From positions 62,001 through 126,000 of the forward strand of contig NZ_JAQPPK010000006.1 of NCBI RefSeq assembly GCF_029952445.1: a stretch of 64,000 bases of DNA. The letters are read 5' to 3'. A program made the position numbers and the translations under genes. This DNA comes from Paenarthrobacter nitroguajacolicus (GTDB lineage: Bacteria; Actinomycetota; Actinomycetes; Actinomycetales; Micrococcaceae). A model generated the notes under the pieces. That model was given only the letters and a program-made list of their open reading frames with translations, ran no database searches and was not told where the DNA came from. Below are positions 1 through 9,015 of this stretch, piece after piece (the stretch's first letter is position 1; every line of letters begins with the position of its first letter).

Positions 1-1687
1 CATCCAGAAGTCGCTGGCACTGCGTGTGCAGGTCTTGACGGGCCTGCTGGGCAAGGCGACGGACGGCGTCCTCGCCGAACACCGCTTCCAGCAGCTTCTG
101 TCCGACCACAGCTGTCCCACCTGCGATGCCGATCTCCAAACCGCTCAGTCCCGCCGTCATGGAAAACACCACCACCATGAGCGCAGCACCCAAACCGTTG
201 ACCCCGAAGGACAGCCACCGGGCCTGGGTTCGTTTGCCCTGGCCCTGCGTGCGGATCATCTCCATGAGGCCTTCCTGCCAAGTGCGAATGGCCGCGGCTG
301 CCTTGGCGTCGAACCCCTCACTGGTTCCCGAGAGGTCATCGGGGCCCAGAAGTTGACGGCCTGCCGGGTCCGAGCGCCAGCGCCTGTCCACGTTCTCCGC
401 GGCGTTGGCGGCTTCATCCAGGATCACGGCCTGCAGCCCTGTCTCGATCGCGGTCTCCACCTTCACCGCCGGAGCTGGTTCACCGCGGAAAAAGGCGCCC
501 ATCCGGTCCCTCATGCGGCCGATGTTCTGTTCCAGGGTCCGGAAGAACTCTCCCGTTCCCACAAAGTCCTGCCAGCGCGCCAATACTTCACCGCGCAGGA
601 GCGACCCGTCTTTGGTGGCGTCCAGGATGCGGGCCAGGGCCTGCCCATATTCCTCTGCGCACGAGCTCTCCAGGTCGCGGGCGGCAGCTTCCTGTGCCGC
701 TGCGGCAGCCGCTACGCCCTCCAAACGGAGGCTGACGGCCCTAATGGCACCGTTGAGGGTCCGACGGGCAACCTCGGCCCGGCCGGACGCATTGGCTGCC
801 AACGCTCCCAGCCACCGGCGCAGGGGATCTACAGCTTCATCCGGCAGCATTCCCAACCCGTCCAAGGCACTCTCGGGCACGACAAAGAGATTCGCTTCCC
901 CGAGTCCCTGGCGGTCAAGCATCGCCTCCAGATCGGCCCTGACTTCCTCCTCGGCCGCCGGCGGCACCCGGTCCAGGACCACGGCTACGGTGATGTCCCG
1001 CGAAGCCGCGTCCAGAAGCAGCCGCCAAGGTACGGCGTCGGCGTAGCGGTTTGCTGTAGTGACAAAGATCCAAAGATCGGCAGCGGCCAGCAATTGGGCG
1101 GCAAGCCTGCGGTTTTCGTCGGATATGGAGTCCACATCGGGGGCGTCCAGAAGTGCAATGCCCTGGGGAACTGTGTCATGCCCCGCCAGCACCAGCGAGG
1201 TGACTACCTGCGCGTCGGGCGCCACGCCGGCCTGGTTGGCCGGCACCGGAACCGCCGACACCGTTCCGCGGATCCGCTGCAGGCCCGGGAGGATCCGTTG
1301 CCCTTCAAACCATTCAGCGTCCTTGGGGTGGTGCAGGAGGATCGGCTGGCGGGTCGTAGGCCTGATGGCCCCCGCACGGGTCACAGGGAAGCCAACCAGG
1401 GCATTGACCAGCGTGGACTTGCCCGCTCCCGTTGAACCGCCGACGACGGCCAGCAGCGGGGCGTCCAGGCTTCGGTAGCGGGGAATGATGTAGTCATCGA
1501 GCTGCGCCAAGCACTCCCGGATCCATTGCCGGCCTTCCTGCGCTTCGGGAACGGCCAGGGGAAGAGTCGTGGCCGCAAGTCCGGCACGCGCAGCTTCGAG
1601 GGTATCGACGGCGGCCGCCGCCCCTTGGGGCAAGCGAGGCACTGCCGGGCTGGCCCGGGATGCTGACGGGTCTACGTGTTCGGTCAC
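1..1687 (-). CDS. Dynamin-like GTPase, C-terminus cut by window edge
   Basis: The frame runs from a GTG at 1687 off the left edge with no stop. A P-loop GGSTGAGKST lies at residues 83-92 (Lys90), after a leader ending in DDYIIPRYRSLDAPLLAVV. The G3-like segment reads LLDAPDVDS and the G4 region TTANRYADA, so both depart from the textbook DxxG and NKxD motifs. A long helical region follows, and a hydrophobic stretch (LGAALMVVVFSMTAGLTGL) near residues 485-510 suggests membrane insertion. This architecture fits the large bacterial dynamin-like GTPases that actinobacterial annotations often call 'GTPase domain' or 'ABC transporter'. Such genes frequently occur in pairs, so a partner may lie left of the window. 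The GTG start is chosen because it is the first in-frame start before the conserved region; no good ribosome site is seen. Function, possibly membrane remodelling, is inference. Confidence 0.75.
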   Translation of the reverse strand, partial: MTEHVDPSASRASPAVPRLPQGAAAAVDTLEAARAGLAATTLPLAVPEAQEGRQWIRECLAQLDDYIIPRYRSLDAPLLAVVGGSTGAGKSTLVNALVGFPVTRAGAIRPTTRQPILLHHPKDAEWFEGQRILPGLQRIRGTVSAVPVPANQAGVAPDAQVVTSLVLAGHDTVPQGIALLDAPDVDSISDENRRLAAQLLAAADLWIFVTTANRYADAVPWRLLLDAASRDITVAVVLDRVPPAAEEEVRADLEAMLDRQGLGEANLFVVPESALDGLGMLPDEAVDPLRRWLGALAANASGRAEVARRTLNGAIRAVSLRLEGVAAAAAAQEAAARDLESSCAEEYGQALARILDATKDGSLLRGEVLARWQDFVGTGEFFRTLEQNIGRMRDRMGAFFRGEPAPAVKVETAIETGLQAVILDEAANAAENVDRRWRSDPAGRQLLGPDDLSGTSEGFDAKAAAAIRTWQEGLMEMIRTQGQGKRTQARWLSFGVNGLGAALMVVVFSMTAGLSGLEIGIAGGTAVVGQKLLEAVFGEDAVRRLAQQARQDLHTQCQRLLD

Positions 1688-1750
1688 AGCATCATCATGC
1701 CAGTCCGTTTCCGGTCAGGGACGCTGGGCAGGCGGATTGGGAAAAAAGAA

Positions 1751-1779
1751 ATCCCCCGGAACATATGTTCCGGGGGATT
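1751..1779 (-). terminator. Hairpin terminator after tRNA-Glu
   Basis: An inverted repeat ATCCCCCGGAACAT/ATGTTCCGGGGGAT is followed on the minus strand by TTTCTTTTTTC. It sits 7 nt past the 3' end of tRNA-Glu, as expected of an intrinsic terminator. Confidence 0.85.
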
Positions 1780-1785
1780 CATTTG

Positions 1786-1858
1786 TGACCCCAGCGGGAT
1801 TCGAACCCGCGTTACCGCCGTGAGAGGGCGGCGTACTAGGCCGCTATACGATGGGGCC
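1786..1858 (-). tRNA. tRNA-Glu (anticodon CUC)
   Basis: A 73-nt cloverleaf begins GGCCCCA and ends TGGGGTC plus discriminator A. The acceptor stem pairs with one G-U. The anticodon loop is CTCTCAC-like inside the CGCCC/GGGCG-type stem and gives CUC, reading GAG. The T arm carries GGTTCGAATCC. No CCA is encoded. It lies with tRNA-Gln upstream of nothing but a terminator and downstream of the gltX region on the same strand. Confidence 0.93.
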
Positions 1859-1986
1859 TTGCACTTTTTTGTCACCGTTTCCGGCGATCAAGCTGAATGA
1901 GTATTTCATACTTTCAGCTTCGCTCCAAATCGCTTTCACGACTTGAGGTTTCCGAATTTCCTGCGGATTTACGCGGAATTTCAGAG

Positions 1987-2058
1987 CTGGGATACCAGGA
2001 CTCGAACCTAGAATGACGGTACCAGAAACCGTAGTGTTGCCAATTACACCATATCCCA
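1987..2058 (-). tRNA. tRNA-Gln (anticodon CUG)
   Basis: A 72-nt cloverleaf with acceptor stem TGGGATA/TATCCCA and discriminator G. The anticodon stem is ACGGT/ACCGT around the loop TTCTGGT, giving CUG for CAG codons. The T arm reads AGGTTCGAGTCCT. Actinobacteria usually lack glutaminyl-tRNA synthetase, so this tRNA would first be charged with Glu by GltX and then amidated by GatCAB (family knowledge). Confidence 0.93.
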
Positions 2059-2196
2059 AAGTGACTTTTGGACCGGAGTTCCGCGCCCCGGTTTCCCTTG
2101 GCTTTTCCCTCCGTGCCCCTCAGCACGAGTAATGACTCTACCGGAGTCTTGCCACCTGCACAAATCGGCAAGCCGTTACCTGCATCACATAAGTCC

Positions 2197-2925
2197 TCAG
2201 GCGGCCGTTGGAGCTTTGGACAGTAATTGCGCCAGCGAATCTACCTGCCTGCCCGTGAACTCCTCCACCACCTCGCCTGTCCTGTTGAGCCAAACGCCCA
2301 CCAGTCCTGCCGCAGTGGCACCGTCAGCATCGAGCAGCCGGTTGTCGCCCACATAGAGGGTCTCTCCAGGCTCGGTGCCCAGAAGCCGCACACCCTCAAG
2401 ATAGATCGCTGGATCAGGTTTGGCGACACCCACAGTGTCGGTGCCCACGAGGATACGGATCCTTGAGAGGCCGGCGCCGTCGAGCTTGGCGCGCTGGTAG
2501 TCGTGCACGTTGTTGCTGACCGCCCCGTAGGGAACACCTGCGGCGTCGAGGGAGTCCAGAACCCCTGCCACGTCACCAAAGGCCTGCACGTACGCCGTTT
2601 GCCGTTGGTGGTATTCAGCCACCCACGCCTGCGATTCCTCGCCGTCTTCGAGCTCCACGCCGAAGTGGCCCAAAGCAGCACGGCCCCGGAGCAGCCTCTG
2701 TTCGTTGAACGTCAGTTCACCGGCGAGGTAACGGTCGTAGAAATGGGTGGTTTCATGCGTGAAGATCCGGCCGAACTTCACCCACCCGGCCTGGTCAAGG
2801 CCGGGCAGGAGATGTTCACTGACGTCACGCAACGCCGTCGTCATGGCGTATTCAAGGTCCACCAGGGTGTCGTCGATGTCGAACAGGACACCGCGGATAG
2901 CGCCGAAAGAAGTTGCAATCGCCAT
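2197..2925 (-). CDS. HAD-superfamily hydrolase
   Basis: The 242-residue protein has the HAD motif I sequence VLFDIDDTLVD near the N-terminus (nucleophile and acid/base Asp), the motif II region AVSNN, the motif III lysine in GVAKPDPAIY, and motif IV YVGDNRLLDADGA. This marks a phosphatase or phosphonatase-type hydrolase of the HAD-IA group, with an alpha-helical cap between motifs I and II. The ATG at 2925 (MAIATSF) is chosen because an upstream extension would run through the end of gltX, which stops at 2940, only 14 nt away. The tight spacing suggests co-transcription with gltX. The substrate cannot be told from sequence. Confidence 0.88.
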   Translation of the reverse strand: MAIATSFGAIRGVLFDIDDTLVDLEYAMTTALRDVSEHLLPGLDQAGWVKFGRIFTHETTHFYDRYLAGELTFNEQRLLRGRAALGHFGVELEDGEESQAWVAEYHQRQTAYVQAFGDVAGVLDSLDAAGVPYGAVSNNVHDYQRAKLDGAGLSRIRILVGTDTVGVAKPDPAIYLEGVRLLGTEPGETLYVGDNRLLDADGATAAGLVGVWLNRTGEVVEEFTGRQVDSLAQLLSKAPTAA

Positions 2926-2939
2926 GACCGGTACCGCCC

Positions 2940-4460
2940 TTAGCCGCGGAAAGCGCGAACGCGGGCCAACGATGAATCCTTGCCCAGAATCACCATCGAC
3001 TCGAACAGCGGCGGGGAGATGCGGCGGCCGGAAATAGCCGTGCGTACGGGTCCGAAGGCTGCCCGGGGCTTGATGCCCAGGTCCTCCACCAGCGCCTGCT
3101 TGAGCGCGGTCTGGATGTTCTCCGCCGTCCACTCTTCGATGGGTTCCAGGGCGGCCAGGGCGGCGTCCAGAACCTCCTCCAGGTTGGCTGGGAGACCCTT
3201 GCGGGCATCGTCTGCAACATCGATGGCGTCGTCGGCTTTGAACAGGAAGGCAAGCATTTCCGGCGCCTCGCCCAGGAGGGTGATGCGTTCCTGGACCAGC
3301 GGGGCGGCCTCGGCCAGGATCTCTTCCTGCCGGGGAGTAAGGATCTCGCCCACGAAACCGGCGGCGCGCAGGTACGGCACCAGGCGCTGCTTGAAGTCCT
3401 CGGGAGCAAGCATCCGGACATGGGTTCCGTTGATGGCCTCGGCCTTTTTGATGTCAAAGCGGGCCGGGTTGCCCAGGACATCGTGGATGTCGAAGTTGGC
3501 CACGAGCTGCTCAACGGTGAATATGTCTTCGTCCGCGCTCAGCGACCAGCCGAGCAGCGACAGGTAGTTGAGGAGGCCCTCCGGGATGAAGCCACGTTCG
3601 CGGTGCAGGAACAGGCTGGACTCGGGGTCGCGCTTGGACAGCTTCTTGTTGCCCTGGCCCATGACGTACGGGAGATGCCCGAACTCCGGCATGTATTCGG
3701 CAACACCGATGGCGTGCAGGGCACGGTAGAGCGCAATCTGGCGAGGGGTGGAGCTCAGGAGGTCCTCGCCGCGCAGGACATGGGTGATTCCCATGAGGGC
3801 GTCGTCCACCGGGTTGACCAAGGTGTACAGCGGGGCGCCATTGGCACGGACAACTGCGAAGTCCGGAACAGAACCGGCCTTGAAGGTGATCTCACCACGC
3901 ACGAGGTCGTTGAAGGTCAGGTCCTCGTCGGGCATGCGGAGGCGCAGGACGGCCTCACGGCCCTCAGCCTTGAACTGTGCAAGCTGCTCTTCGGTGAGGT
4001 GGCGGTCAAAGCCGTCGTAGCCCAGCTTGGGGTCGCGGCCTGCAGCCTTGTGGCGTGCTTCGATCTCGTCCGGGGTGGAGTACGACTCGTAGACGTGTCC
4101 CCCGGCCTTGAGCTTGGCGATGACGTCCTGGTAGATCTCGCCGCGCTGCGACTGGCGGTAAGGCTCGTGCGGTCCGCCGACCTCTACGCCTTCATCCCAG
4201 TTGATGCCGAGCCACTTCAGCGCGTCCAGCAGCTGGTGGTAGCTCTCTTCGCTGTCGCGGGCAGAGTCCGTGTCCTCGATGCGGAAGATCAACTTGCCGC
4301 CGGTGTGGCGCGCGTACGCCCAGTTGAACAGGGCGGTGCGGATCAGGCCAACGTGCGGCGTACCCGTAGGTGACGGGCAGAAACGGACGCGGACCGGGGT
4401 CTCGGCGTTGACGGCGGGGATGGCGCTGGAGGCAGCGTTGGACGCAGAAGCAGTAGTCAT
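2940..4460 (-). CDS. gltX: Glutamyl-tRNA synthetase
   Basis: This class I synthetase charges tRNA-Glu with glutamate. The HIGH motif appears as HVGL at residues 36-39 within [20 protein letters not shown], and the KMSKS motif as KLSKR at 273-277. The length of 506 residues is normal for bacterial GluRS. The start is placed at the ATG at 4460 (MTTASAS), which has a GGA ribosome-site remnant, rather than at an upstream in-frame start at 4487 that would only add MPSGKVGTT. In actinobacteria the enzyme is generally non-discriminating and also misacylates tRNA-Gln, with GatCAB correcting the product (family knowledge). It lies upstream of a HAD hydrolase and of exactly those two tRNA genes. Confidence 0.96.
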   Translation of the reverse strand: MTTASASNAASSAIPAVNAETPVRVRFCPSPTGTPHVGLIRTALFNWAYARHTGGKLIFRIEDTDSARDSEESYHQLLDALKWLGINWDEGVEVGGPHEPYRQSQRGEIYQDVIAKLKAGGHVYESYSTPDEIEARHKAAGRDPKLGYDGFDRHLTEEQLAQFKAEGREAVLRLRMPDEDLTFNDLVRGEITFKAGSVPDFAVVRANGAPLYTLVNPVDDALMGITHVLRGEDLLSSTPRQIALYRALHAIGVAEYMPEFGHLPYVMGQGNKKLSKRDPESSLFLHRERGFIPEGLLNYLSLLGWSLSADEDIFTVEQLVANFDIHDVLGNPARFDIKKAEAINGTHVRMLAPEDFKQRLVPYLRAAGFVGEILTPRQEEILAEAAPLVQERITLLGEAPEMLAFLFKADDAIDVADDARKGLPANLEEVLDAALAALEPIEEWTAENIQTALKQALVEDLGIKPRAAFGPVRTAISGRRISPPLFESMVILGKDSSLARVRAFRG

Positions 4461-4512
4461 AGTAGTTCCAACTTTACCGCTTGGCACCGCTCCGGTTTCC
4501 CGGGCGGAGGCT

Positions 4513-4562
4513 CACGACGGCGGTAGTGACCTTTCGTCCGAAAGGCGACTGCCGCCGTCGTG
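4513..4562. terminator. Long hairpin between gltX and FAH-family gene
   Basis: The arms CACGACGGCGGTAGT and ACTGCCGCCGTCGTG are perfectly complementary and enclose a second small stem (CCTTTCGTCCGAAAGG). There is no T run on the minus strand, so termination of the FAH-family transcript is plausible but not certain. Confidence 0.5.
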
Positions 4563-4582
4563 CTTTGCTTTGGCTGGCGGCC

Positions 4583-5359
4583 CTAGCGGCGCACCACCGG
4601 GTTGGACAGGCGGCCGATGCCTTCGATCTCCACCTCAAAGCGGTCGCCTTCGGAGACGAGGCCGACGCCGGCCGGGGTTCCGGTCATGATGACGTCACCC
4701 GGAAGCAGGGTGAACGCCTGCGAGACGATTGAGACGAGTTCGCGCACGCCGCGGATCATCTGGTTCGTGTTGCCATCCTGGCGAACCTCACCATTGAGAC
4801 GGCCCTGGATAGTGAGGTCCTCGTGGTCAAGTTCGGTCTCGATCCACGGTCCGAGGGGTGCAGAGGTGTCGAATCCCTTGGCGCGGGCCCACTGGAGGTC
4901 TGTCTTCTGGACATCGCGGGCCGTGAGGTCATTACCGCAGGTGTAGCCGAAGATGACATCGTCCACGCGGTCCTCGGGGACGTCCTTGCAGATGCGGCCA
5001 ATCACTACGCACAGCTCGGCCTCGAAGGAAACCTCCTCCGAGAACGAAGGAAGGACGATGGGATCGTTCGGGCCGATCACCGACGTGTTCGGCTTGAGGA
5101 AAAGCAATGGCTGCTGCGGGACTTCATTGCCAAGCTCCGCAGCGTGCTCGGCGAAGTTCCGGCCGACGCCAATGACCTTGCTGCGCGGAATGATCGGGGC
5201 CAGGAGCCGAACGTCCTCCAGCTTGTGCTTCACATGGGTACGTTCGACGCCATTGAAGAAGGGGTCGCCGTTGATGACAGTGATTTCCTCACTGCCGGGC
5301 TCGCCTTCGACAACGCCGTAAAGGGGATCAGAATCAACTACAAACCGGGCGATACGCAT
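4583..5359 (-). CDS. Fumarylacetoacetate hydrolase family protein
   Basis: The 258-residue protein has the FAH fold signature: GVGRNFAEHAAELG near residue 65, the metal-ligand segment SFEAELCVVIG, GYTCGNDLTARDVQ, and the C-terminal LLPGDVIMTGTPAGVG. The family holds acylpyruvate hydrolases, oxaloacetate decarboxylases and hydratase/isomerases of aromatic meta-cleavage; the substrate is open. The size and the short N-terminal domain are like FAHD1/YcgM-type acylpyruvase or oxaloacetate decarboxylase. The start ATG at 5359 lies 7 nt after TAGGCT, so the transcript is probably leaderless. A second family member lies at 44175. Confidence 0.9.
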   Translation of the reverse strand: MRIARFVVDSDPLYGVVEGEPGSEEITVINGDPFFNGVERTHVKHKLEDVRLLAPIIPRSKVIGVGRNFAEHAAELGNEVPQQPLLFLKPNTSVIGPNDPIVLPSFSEEVSFEAELCVVIGRICKDVPEDRVDDVIFGYTCGNDLTARDVQKTDLQWARAKGFDTSAPLGPWIETELDHEDLTIQGRLNGEVRQDGNTNQMIRGVRELVSIVSQAFTLLPGDVIMTGTPAGVGLVSEGDRFEVEIEGIGRLSNPVVRR

Positions 5360-5366
5360 GGGCTCA

Positions 5367-5372
5367 AGCCTA
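5367..5372 (-). promoter_or_regulatory. -10 element, probably leaderless promoter
   Basis: TAGGCT on the minus strand ends 7 nt before the ATG of the FAH-family gene, placing the likely transcription start at or next to the start codon. There is no Shine-Dalgarno sequence. Confidence 0.55.
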
Positions 5373-5382
5373 CAGTCACGCC

Positions 5383-6192
5383 CTAGCTTCGGAGGTAATC
5401 CAACTGTGCCGCGACGGACGTCTCAGCCGCCCACCTGACTGAAGGATCGACGTCGGCGTACACCACGTCCGTCACTTGGGCGATGGTGGCATCATTGCCC
5501 ACCTGCGCGAGGGCTGAACGGATCTGTTCCAGGCGTTGCTTGCGGTGCTCACGGTACTCGCGGCACTTTGCGTCAACGGCAGGAAGAACAGGCCCGTGTG
5601 CCGGGAGCAGTGTTGCCGTGCCGAGTGCTTCGAGCTTGTCCAGACTGTCAAGGTAGTCCCCCAGCCGGCCATCCGGGTAGTCCAGCACGGTAGTGCCCCT
5701 GCCCAGGATGGTATCGCCGGTGAGGACCGACCCGTGCGCCCCGTCGCCAGGAAGATGGAAGCATACTGAATCCGAGGTGTGGCCGGGGGTTGCCAGAACG
5801 CGGATTTCAACGCCGCCCGCGGTGATGACTTCACCGCCCTGGAGCGGCTCGCCCCCGTGGCAGTACTCGCTCAGGGCCGCCCGGACAGGCGCGCCTGTCA
5901 GTGCGTGGAAGCGCGCGGAGGCTTCGGTGTGGTCGGCGTGACGATGGGTGATGAGGACCAGCTCCACTGTGCCCGCAGCAGCCAGTTCCGCCAGGTGTTG
6001 TTCATCAGCAGGGCCCGGGTCAACAACAACCGTGCTGCCGGAATTCGGTGCACTGATGATGTATGAGTTGGTGCCGTCAAGGCTCATCGGGCCCGGGTTG
6101 GGGGCAAGCCTGAAGCGTGTCAGTTCGCTGCTGCGCTGCAGGGAGGAGCTTGTGGGTGCGCTATCCGGAGTCGCCATTGGTTCAGAAGTCAC
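5383..6192 (-). CDS. MBL-fold metal-dependent hydrolase
   Basis: A metallo-beta-lactamase-fold protein of 269 residues. The metal site motif is THRHADHTE (near residues 82-90), followed by ATPGHTSDSVCF, the bridging-Asp segment VLTGDTILGRG and the final HGP in LLPAHGPVL. A C-terminal winged-helix-like tail (residues about 215-269) follows, as in LACTB2-like and glyoxalase II-related hydrolases. The start is a GTG at 6192; an in-frame ATG five codons in is an alternative. It points away from the repeat arrays that begin 24 nt upstream, so its promoter must lie in or beside them. The substrate is unknown. Confidence 0.88.
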   Translation of the reverse strand: MTSEPMATPDSAPTSSSLQRSSELTRFRLAPNPGPMSLDGTNSYIISAPNSGSTVVVDPGPADEQHLAELAAAGTVELVLITHRHADHTEASARFHALTGAPVRAALSEYCHGGEPLQGGEVITAGGVEIRVLATPGHTSDSVCFHLPGDGAHGSVLTGDTILGRGTTVLDYPDGRLGDYLDSLDKLEALGTATLLPAHGPVLPAVDAKCREYREHRKQRLEQIRSALAQVGNDATIAQVTDVVYADVDPSVRWAAETSVAAQLDYLRS

Positions 6193-6215
6193 AGTCCCAT
6201 CTTGGCACCTCTACC

Positions 6216-6360
6216 GACCCTCTATCACCTACCCGCCCCTTCCGCCTGACCCTCTATCACCTACCCACCCCTCCCACCCGACCCTCTATCACCTACCCAC
6301 CCCCTCCACCCGACCCTCAATCACCAAACCGCCCCTCCCACCCGACCCTCAATCACCCGA
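6216..6360 (-). repeat. Tandem 32-bp repeat array, minus orientation (4.5 copies)
   Basis: Copies begin at 6216, 6248, 6280, 6312 and 6344, exactly 32 bp apart. On the minus strand each contains GTGATAGAGGGTCGGG or GTGATTGAGGGTCGGG followed by a G-rich stretch. The array is homologous, in opposite orientation, to the array that follows at 6370. Confidence 0.9.
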
Positions 6361-6369
6361 TGGTCTTCG

Positions 6370-6545
6370 GTGAGAGAGGGTTCGCGGGAAAGGGGCGGTT
6401 ACGTGAGAGACGGTTCGCGGGAAACGGGGGTTACGTGAGAGACGGTTCGCGGGAAACGGGGGTTACGTGAGAGACGGTTCGCGGGAAAGGGGGTTACGTG
6501 AGAGACGGTTCGCGGGAAAGGGGCGGTTACGTGAAAGAGCGATGG
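6370..6545 (+). repeat. Tandem 31-33-bp repeat array, plus orientation (about 5.5 copies)
   Basis: Copies begin at 6370, 6403, 6435, 6467, 6498 and 6531. Each starts GTGAGAGAnGGTTCGCGGGA and continues AA(G/C)GGGG(C)GGTTAC; the last one is partial (GTGAAAGAG). The shared core with the minus-oriented array is GTGA(T/G)AGA(G/C)GGT. Confidence 0.9.
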
Positions 6546-6549
6546 GGGA

Positions 6550-6595
6550 CGACGGCGGCCGGTCACCTTGATATCAAGGTAACCGGCCGCCGTCG
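6550..6595 (-). terminator. Extended hairpin downstream of ilvE
   Basis: The arms CGACGGCGGCCGGT and ACCGGCCGCCGTCG surround an inner palindrome ACCTTGATATCAAGGT. It lies about 60 nt past the ilvE stop. There is no clear T tract, but the stability fits a terminator for the ilvE transcript. Confidence 0.65.
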
Positions 6596-6656
6596 TTAAG
6601 TGTGGTCGTTCAGTTGGACCGTTCAGTGGGGCCGTCCGGTTGGACCGAGCCGCAGA

Positions 6657-7769
6657 TCAGACCAGTCGCGTGAGCCAGCCGTGGGTGTCCTCGACAACTC
6701 CGGTCTGGATTCCGAGGAGCTTCTCGCGGATGGCCATGGTGGTTTCGCCGGCCTTGGCATCTTCCGCGCCGATGAACTCGGTTGCGTCCTTGAGAACACC
6801 AATCGGAGTGATCACAGCCGCAGTACCGCAGGCAAAAACTTCCGTGATCTCACCGGAGGCAACGCCGTCGCGCCACTCATCGAGGGTGATCTTGCGCTCG
6901 GAAACCTCGCGGCCCATGTCCTTGGCCACCTGGATGACCGACATGCGGGTGACGCCCGCGAGGATGGTGCCGCTGAGGGCAGGCGTGACCAACGAGCCGT
7001 CCTTCATCACGAAGAAGACGTTCATGCCGCCAAGTTCCTCAACGGCGTCGTCGTTGAAGTGGTCCAGGAAGAGGACCTGCTTGCAGCCGTTGGCTTCGGC
7101 TTCCTGCTGGGCGATCAGAGAGGCGGCGTAGTTGCCGCCGCACTTGGCCGCACCGGTACCACCACGGCCAGCGCGGGCGTACTCGCGGGAGATCCAGATG
7201 GAGACCGGCTTGAGCTCGCCACCGAAGTAGTTGCCGGCCGGGGAAGCGATGACCCGGAAGGACACCTCACGCGCAGCACGGACACCCAGGAAGGCCTCCG
7301 TAGCGATCATGAACGGACGCAGGTAGAGGGCTTCGCCGTCGCCGGACGGAACCCATTCCTGGTCTGCCTGCACGAGTTCGCGGATGGCACCGATGAAGTA
7401 CTCTTCGGGCAGTTCCGGGAGTGCCAGTCGGCGAGCCGACTTGTTCAGGCGGGCTGCGTTGGCTTCGGGCCGGAAGGTCCACACGGAACCATCGGCATGG
7501 CGATACGCTTTCAGGCCCTCAAAAATCTCCTGGCCGTAGTGCAGGACGGCGGCCGAAGGGTCAAGCGAGATGGGTCCATACGGCTCGATACGGGCATTCT
7601 GCCAACCGCCAGTGCCATCGGCGTCGACCTTGTAATCGACGACGGCGGTGTGGTCGGTGAAGTAGTCGCCAAAGCCCGGGTTCGCCAGGACGGCTGCACG
7701 CTCCCCAGCAGACTTCGGGTTTTCCGAGAGCTGCTGGCTGAATTCGACGCCATGGGCAGTCTGAGTCAT
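6657..7769 (-). CDS. ilvE: Branched-chain amino acid aminotransferase
   Basis: This class IV PLP enzyme performs the last step of leucine, isoleucine and valine synthesis, exchanging amino groups between 2-oxoacids and glutamate. The 370-residue protein has [14 protein letters not shown] (substrate loop), the PLP lysine at position 209 in [13 protein letters not shown], and the phosphate-binding segment [14 protein letters not shown]. The long N-terminus is typical of the actinobacterial and mammalian BCAT type. It is followed by a hairpin and the 32-bp repeat arrays; leuB lies upstream on the same strand after 121 nt, which may hold its own promoter. Confidence 0.96.
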   Translation of the reverse strand: MTQTAHGVEFSQQLSENPKSAGERAAVLANPGFGDYFTDHTAVVDYKVDADGTGGWQNARIEPYGPISLDPSAAVLHYGQEIFEGLKAYRHADGSVWTFRPEANAARLNKSARRLALPELPEEYFIGAIRELVQADQEWVPSGDGEALYLRPFMIATEAFLGVRAAREVSFRVIASPAGNYFGGELKPVSIWISREYARAGRGGTGAAKCGGNYAASLIAQQEAEANGCKQVLFLDHFNDDAVEELGGMNVFFVMKDGSLVTPALSGTILAGVTRMSVIQVAKDMGREVSERKITLDEWRDGVASGEITEVFACGTAAVITPIGVLKDATEFIGAEDAKAGETTMAIREKLLGIQTGVVEDTHGWLTRLV

Positions 7770-7890
7770 GTTTCCTCCACAGTCAGCTACCTGGCATGGC
7801 GAACCGGTTTCCCGAAAAAAGGGGTGGTTCAGCGATGGACCAGGGAAGCAGATAAATAATTCAAGACAAGCTTACGCCTGGGTAATGGGC

Positions 7891-8943
7891 CTAAAGTGCG
7901 GCCGCGATGGCATCGCCAATGGCAGCTGTGCTGCGCGGCTTGCCATCACGGTTTTCGACGTCGGCAACTACTGCCGCTTCGATCTTCCGGGCCGCCGTGG
8001 TGTAGCCAAGGTGGTCCAAAAGCAGCACTGCGGAGAGGATGGCCGCGGTGGGGTCGGCTTTCTGCTGGCCGGCGATGTCCGGAGCAGAGCCGTGGACGGG
8101 TTCGAACATGGACGGTGCGGTGCGGTCCATGTTGATGTTCCCCGATGCGGCCAGGCCGATGCCGCCCGTGACGGCAGCAGCGAGGTCGGTGAGGATGTCG
8201 CCAAAGAGGTTGTCCGTGACGATCACATCGAAGCGCGAGGGATCAGTGACCATGAAGATGGTGGCCGCGTCGATGTGCAGGTAATCATGGGTGACGTCCG
8301 GGAATTCCTGGGCCACTGCCTCAACCGTGCGCTTCCACAGGTGTCCGGCGAATACCAGGACGTTGTGCTTGTGGACGAGGGTCACATGCTTGCGCGGACG
8401 CTCGCTTGCGCGCCGGAAGGCATCGCGGACAACGCGCTCCACGCCGTGGGCCGTGTTCAGGGAGACCTCCGTGGCTACCTCGTGCGGCGTGCCGCCGCGC
8501 AAGGTGCCACCGTTTCCAACGTAAGGGCCCTCCGTGCCTTCGCGGACCACGATGAAGTCGATCGTCCCGGGATCAGCCAAGGGACTGCCGACAGTTCCGT
8601 ACAACCGGGAAGGGCGCAGGTTCACGAAGTGGTCCAGGCTGAAGCGGAGCTTGAGGAGCATCTCGCGCTCGATGATGCCCGAAGGAATGCGGGTGTCTCC
8701 AGGTGCTGCACCAACGGCGCCGAAGAGGATGGCATCGCGGGTGCAGAGGTCTGCAAGAACCTCGTCCGGAAGGGTCTCGCCTGTCTCAAGCCAGTGCTGG
8801 GCACCAAGCTTATAGTGGGTCTGCTCAAGGGTGACGCCCTCGGCGGCAACAGCCTTTTCGAGGACCTTGACAGCTTCGGCAATGACCTCCGGGCCAATGC
8901 CATCGCCGGGGATGACAGCGAGATTGATGGACGATGCACTCAT
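7891..8943 (-). CDS. leuB: 3-isopropylmalate dehydrogenase
   Basis: LeuB oxidatively decarboxylates 3-isopropylmalate in leucine synthesis. The 350-residue protein has the beta-decarboxylating dehydrogenase features [43 protein letters not shown] and the NAD-binding region [13 protein letters not shown]. The ATG at 8943 ([10 protein letters not shown]) is chosen over an upstream ATG at 8979 because the extra 12 residues overlap an apparent promoter. That promoter is TTGACC, 18 nt, CTAGAT, then 6 nt to the ATG, so the mRNA may be leaderless. A GTGAGACG box lies just upstream of the -35. Confidence 0.95.
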   Translation of the reverse strand: MSASSINLAVIPGDGIGPEVIAEAVKVLEKAVAAEGVTLEQTHYKLGAQHWLETGETLPDEVLADLCTRDAILFGAVGAAPGDTRIPSGIIEREMLLKLRFSLDHFVNLRPSRLYGTVGSPLADPGTIDFIVVREGTEGPYVGNGGTLRGGTPHEVATEVSLNTAHGVERVVRDAFRRASERPRKHVTLVHKHNVLVFAGHLWKRTVEAVAQEFPDVTHDYLHIDAATIFMVTDPSRFDVIVTDNLFGDILTDLAAAVTGGIGLAASGNINMDRTAPSMFEPVHGSAPDIAGQQKADPTAAILSAVLLLDHLGYTTAARKIEAAVVADVENRDGKPRSTAAIGDAIAAAL

Positions 8944-8954
8944 ACGTCTATCTA

Positions 8955-8990
8955 GCCAAGCAATCCACATGCTGGTCAAAATCGTCTCAC
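8955..8990 (-). promoter_or_regulatory. leuB promoter with GTGAGACG box
   Basis: On the minus strand GTGAGACG (8983-8990) begins 11 nt before a TTGACC -35 element (8974-8979). The -10 candidate CTAGAT lies 18 nt further on and 6 nt before the ATG. The box resembles the AGTGAGAC-type site that I recall for the IclR-type LtbR/NdgR regulators of leucine genes; that assignment is by memory and needs checking. Confidence 0.5.
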
Positions 8991-9015
8991 TCTTCGAACA
9001 CTCGGGCGGGAGGAG

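Noticed and set aside
26..1435. Long plus-strand frame of 469 codons at the left edge
   Set aside because: It lies antisense to the dynamin-like GTPase, which has a P-loop and family-like sequence; the plus-strand product has no recognisable motif.
6216..6545. CRISPR array
   Set aside because: The units abut with no unique spacers between them, orientation flips in the middle, and no cas genes are present.
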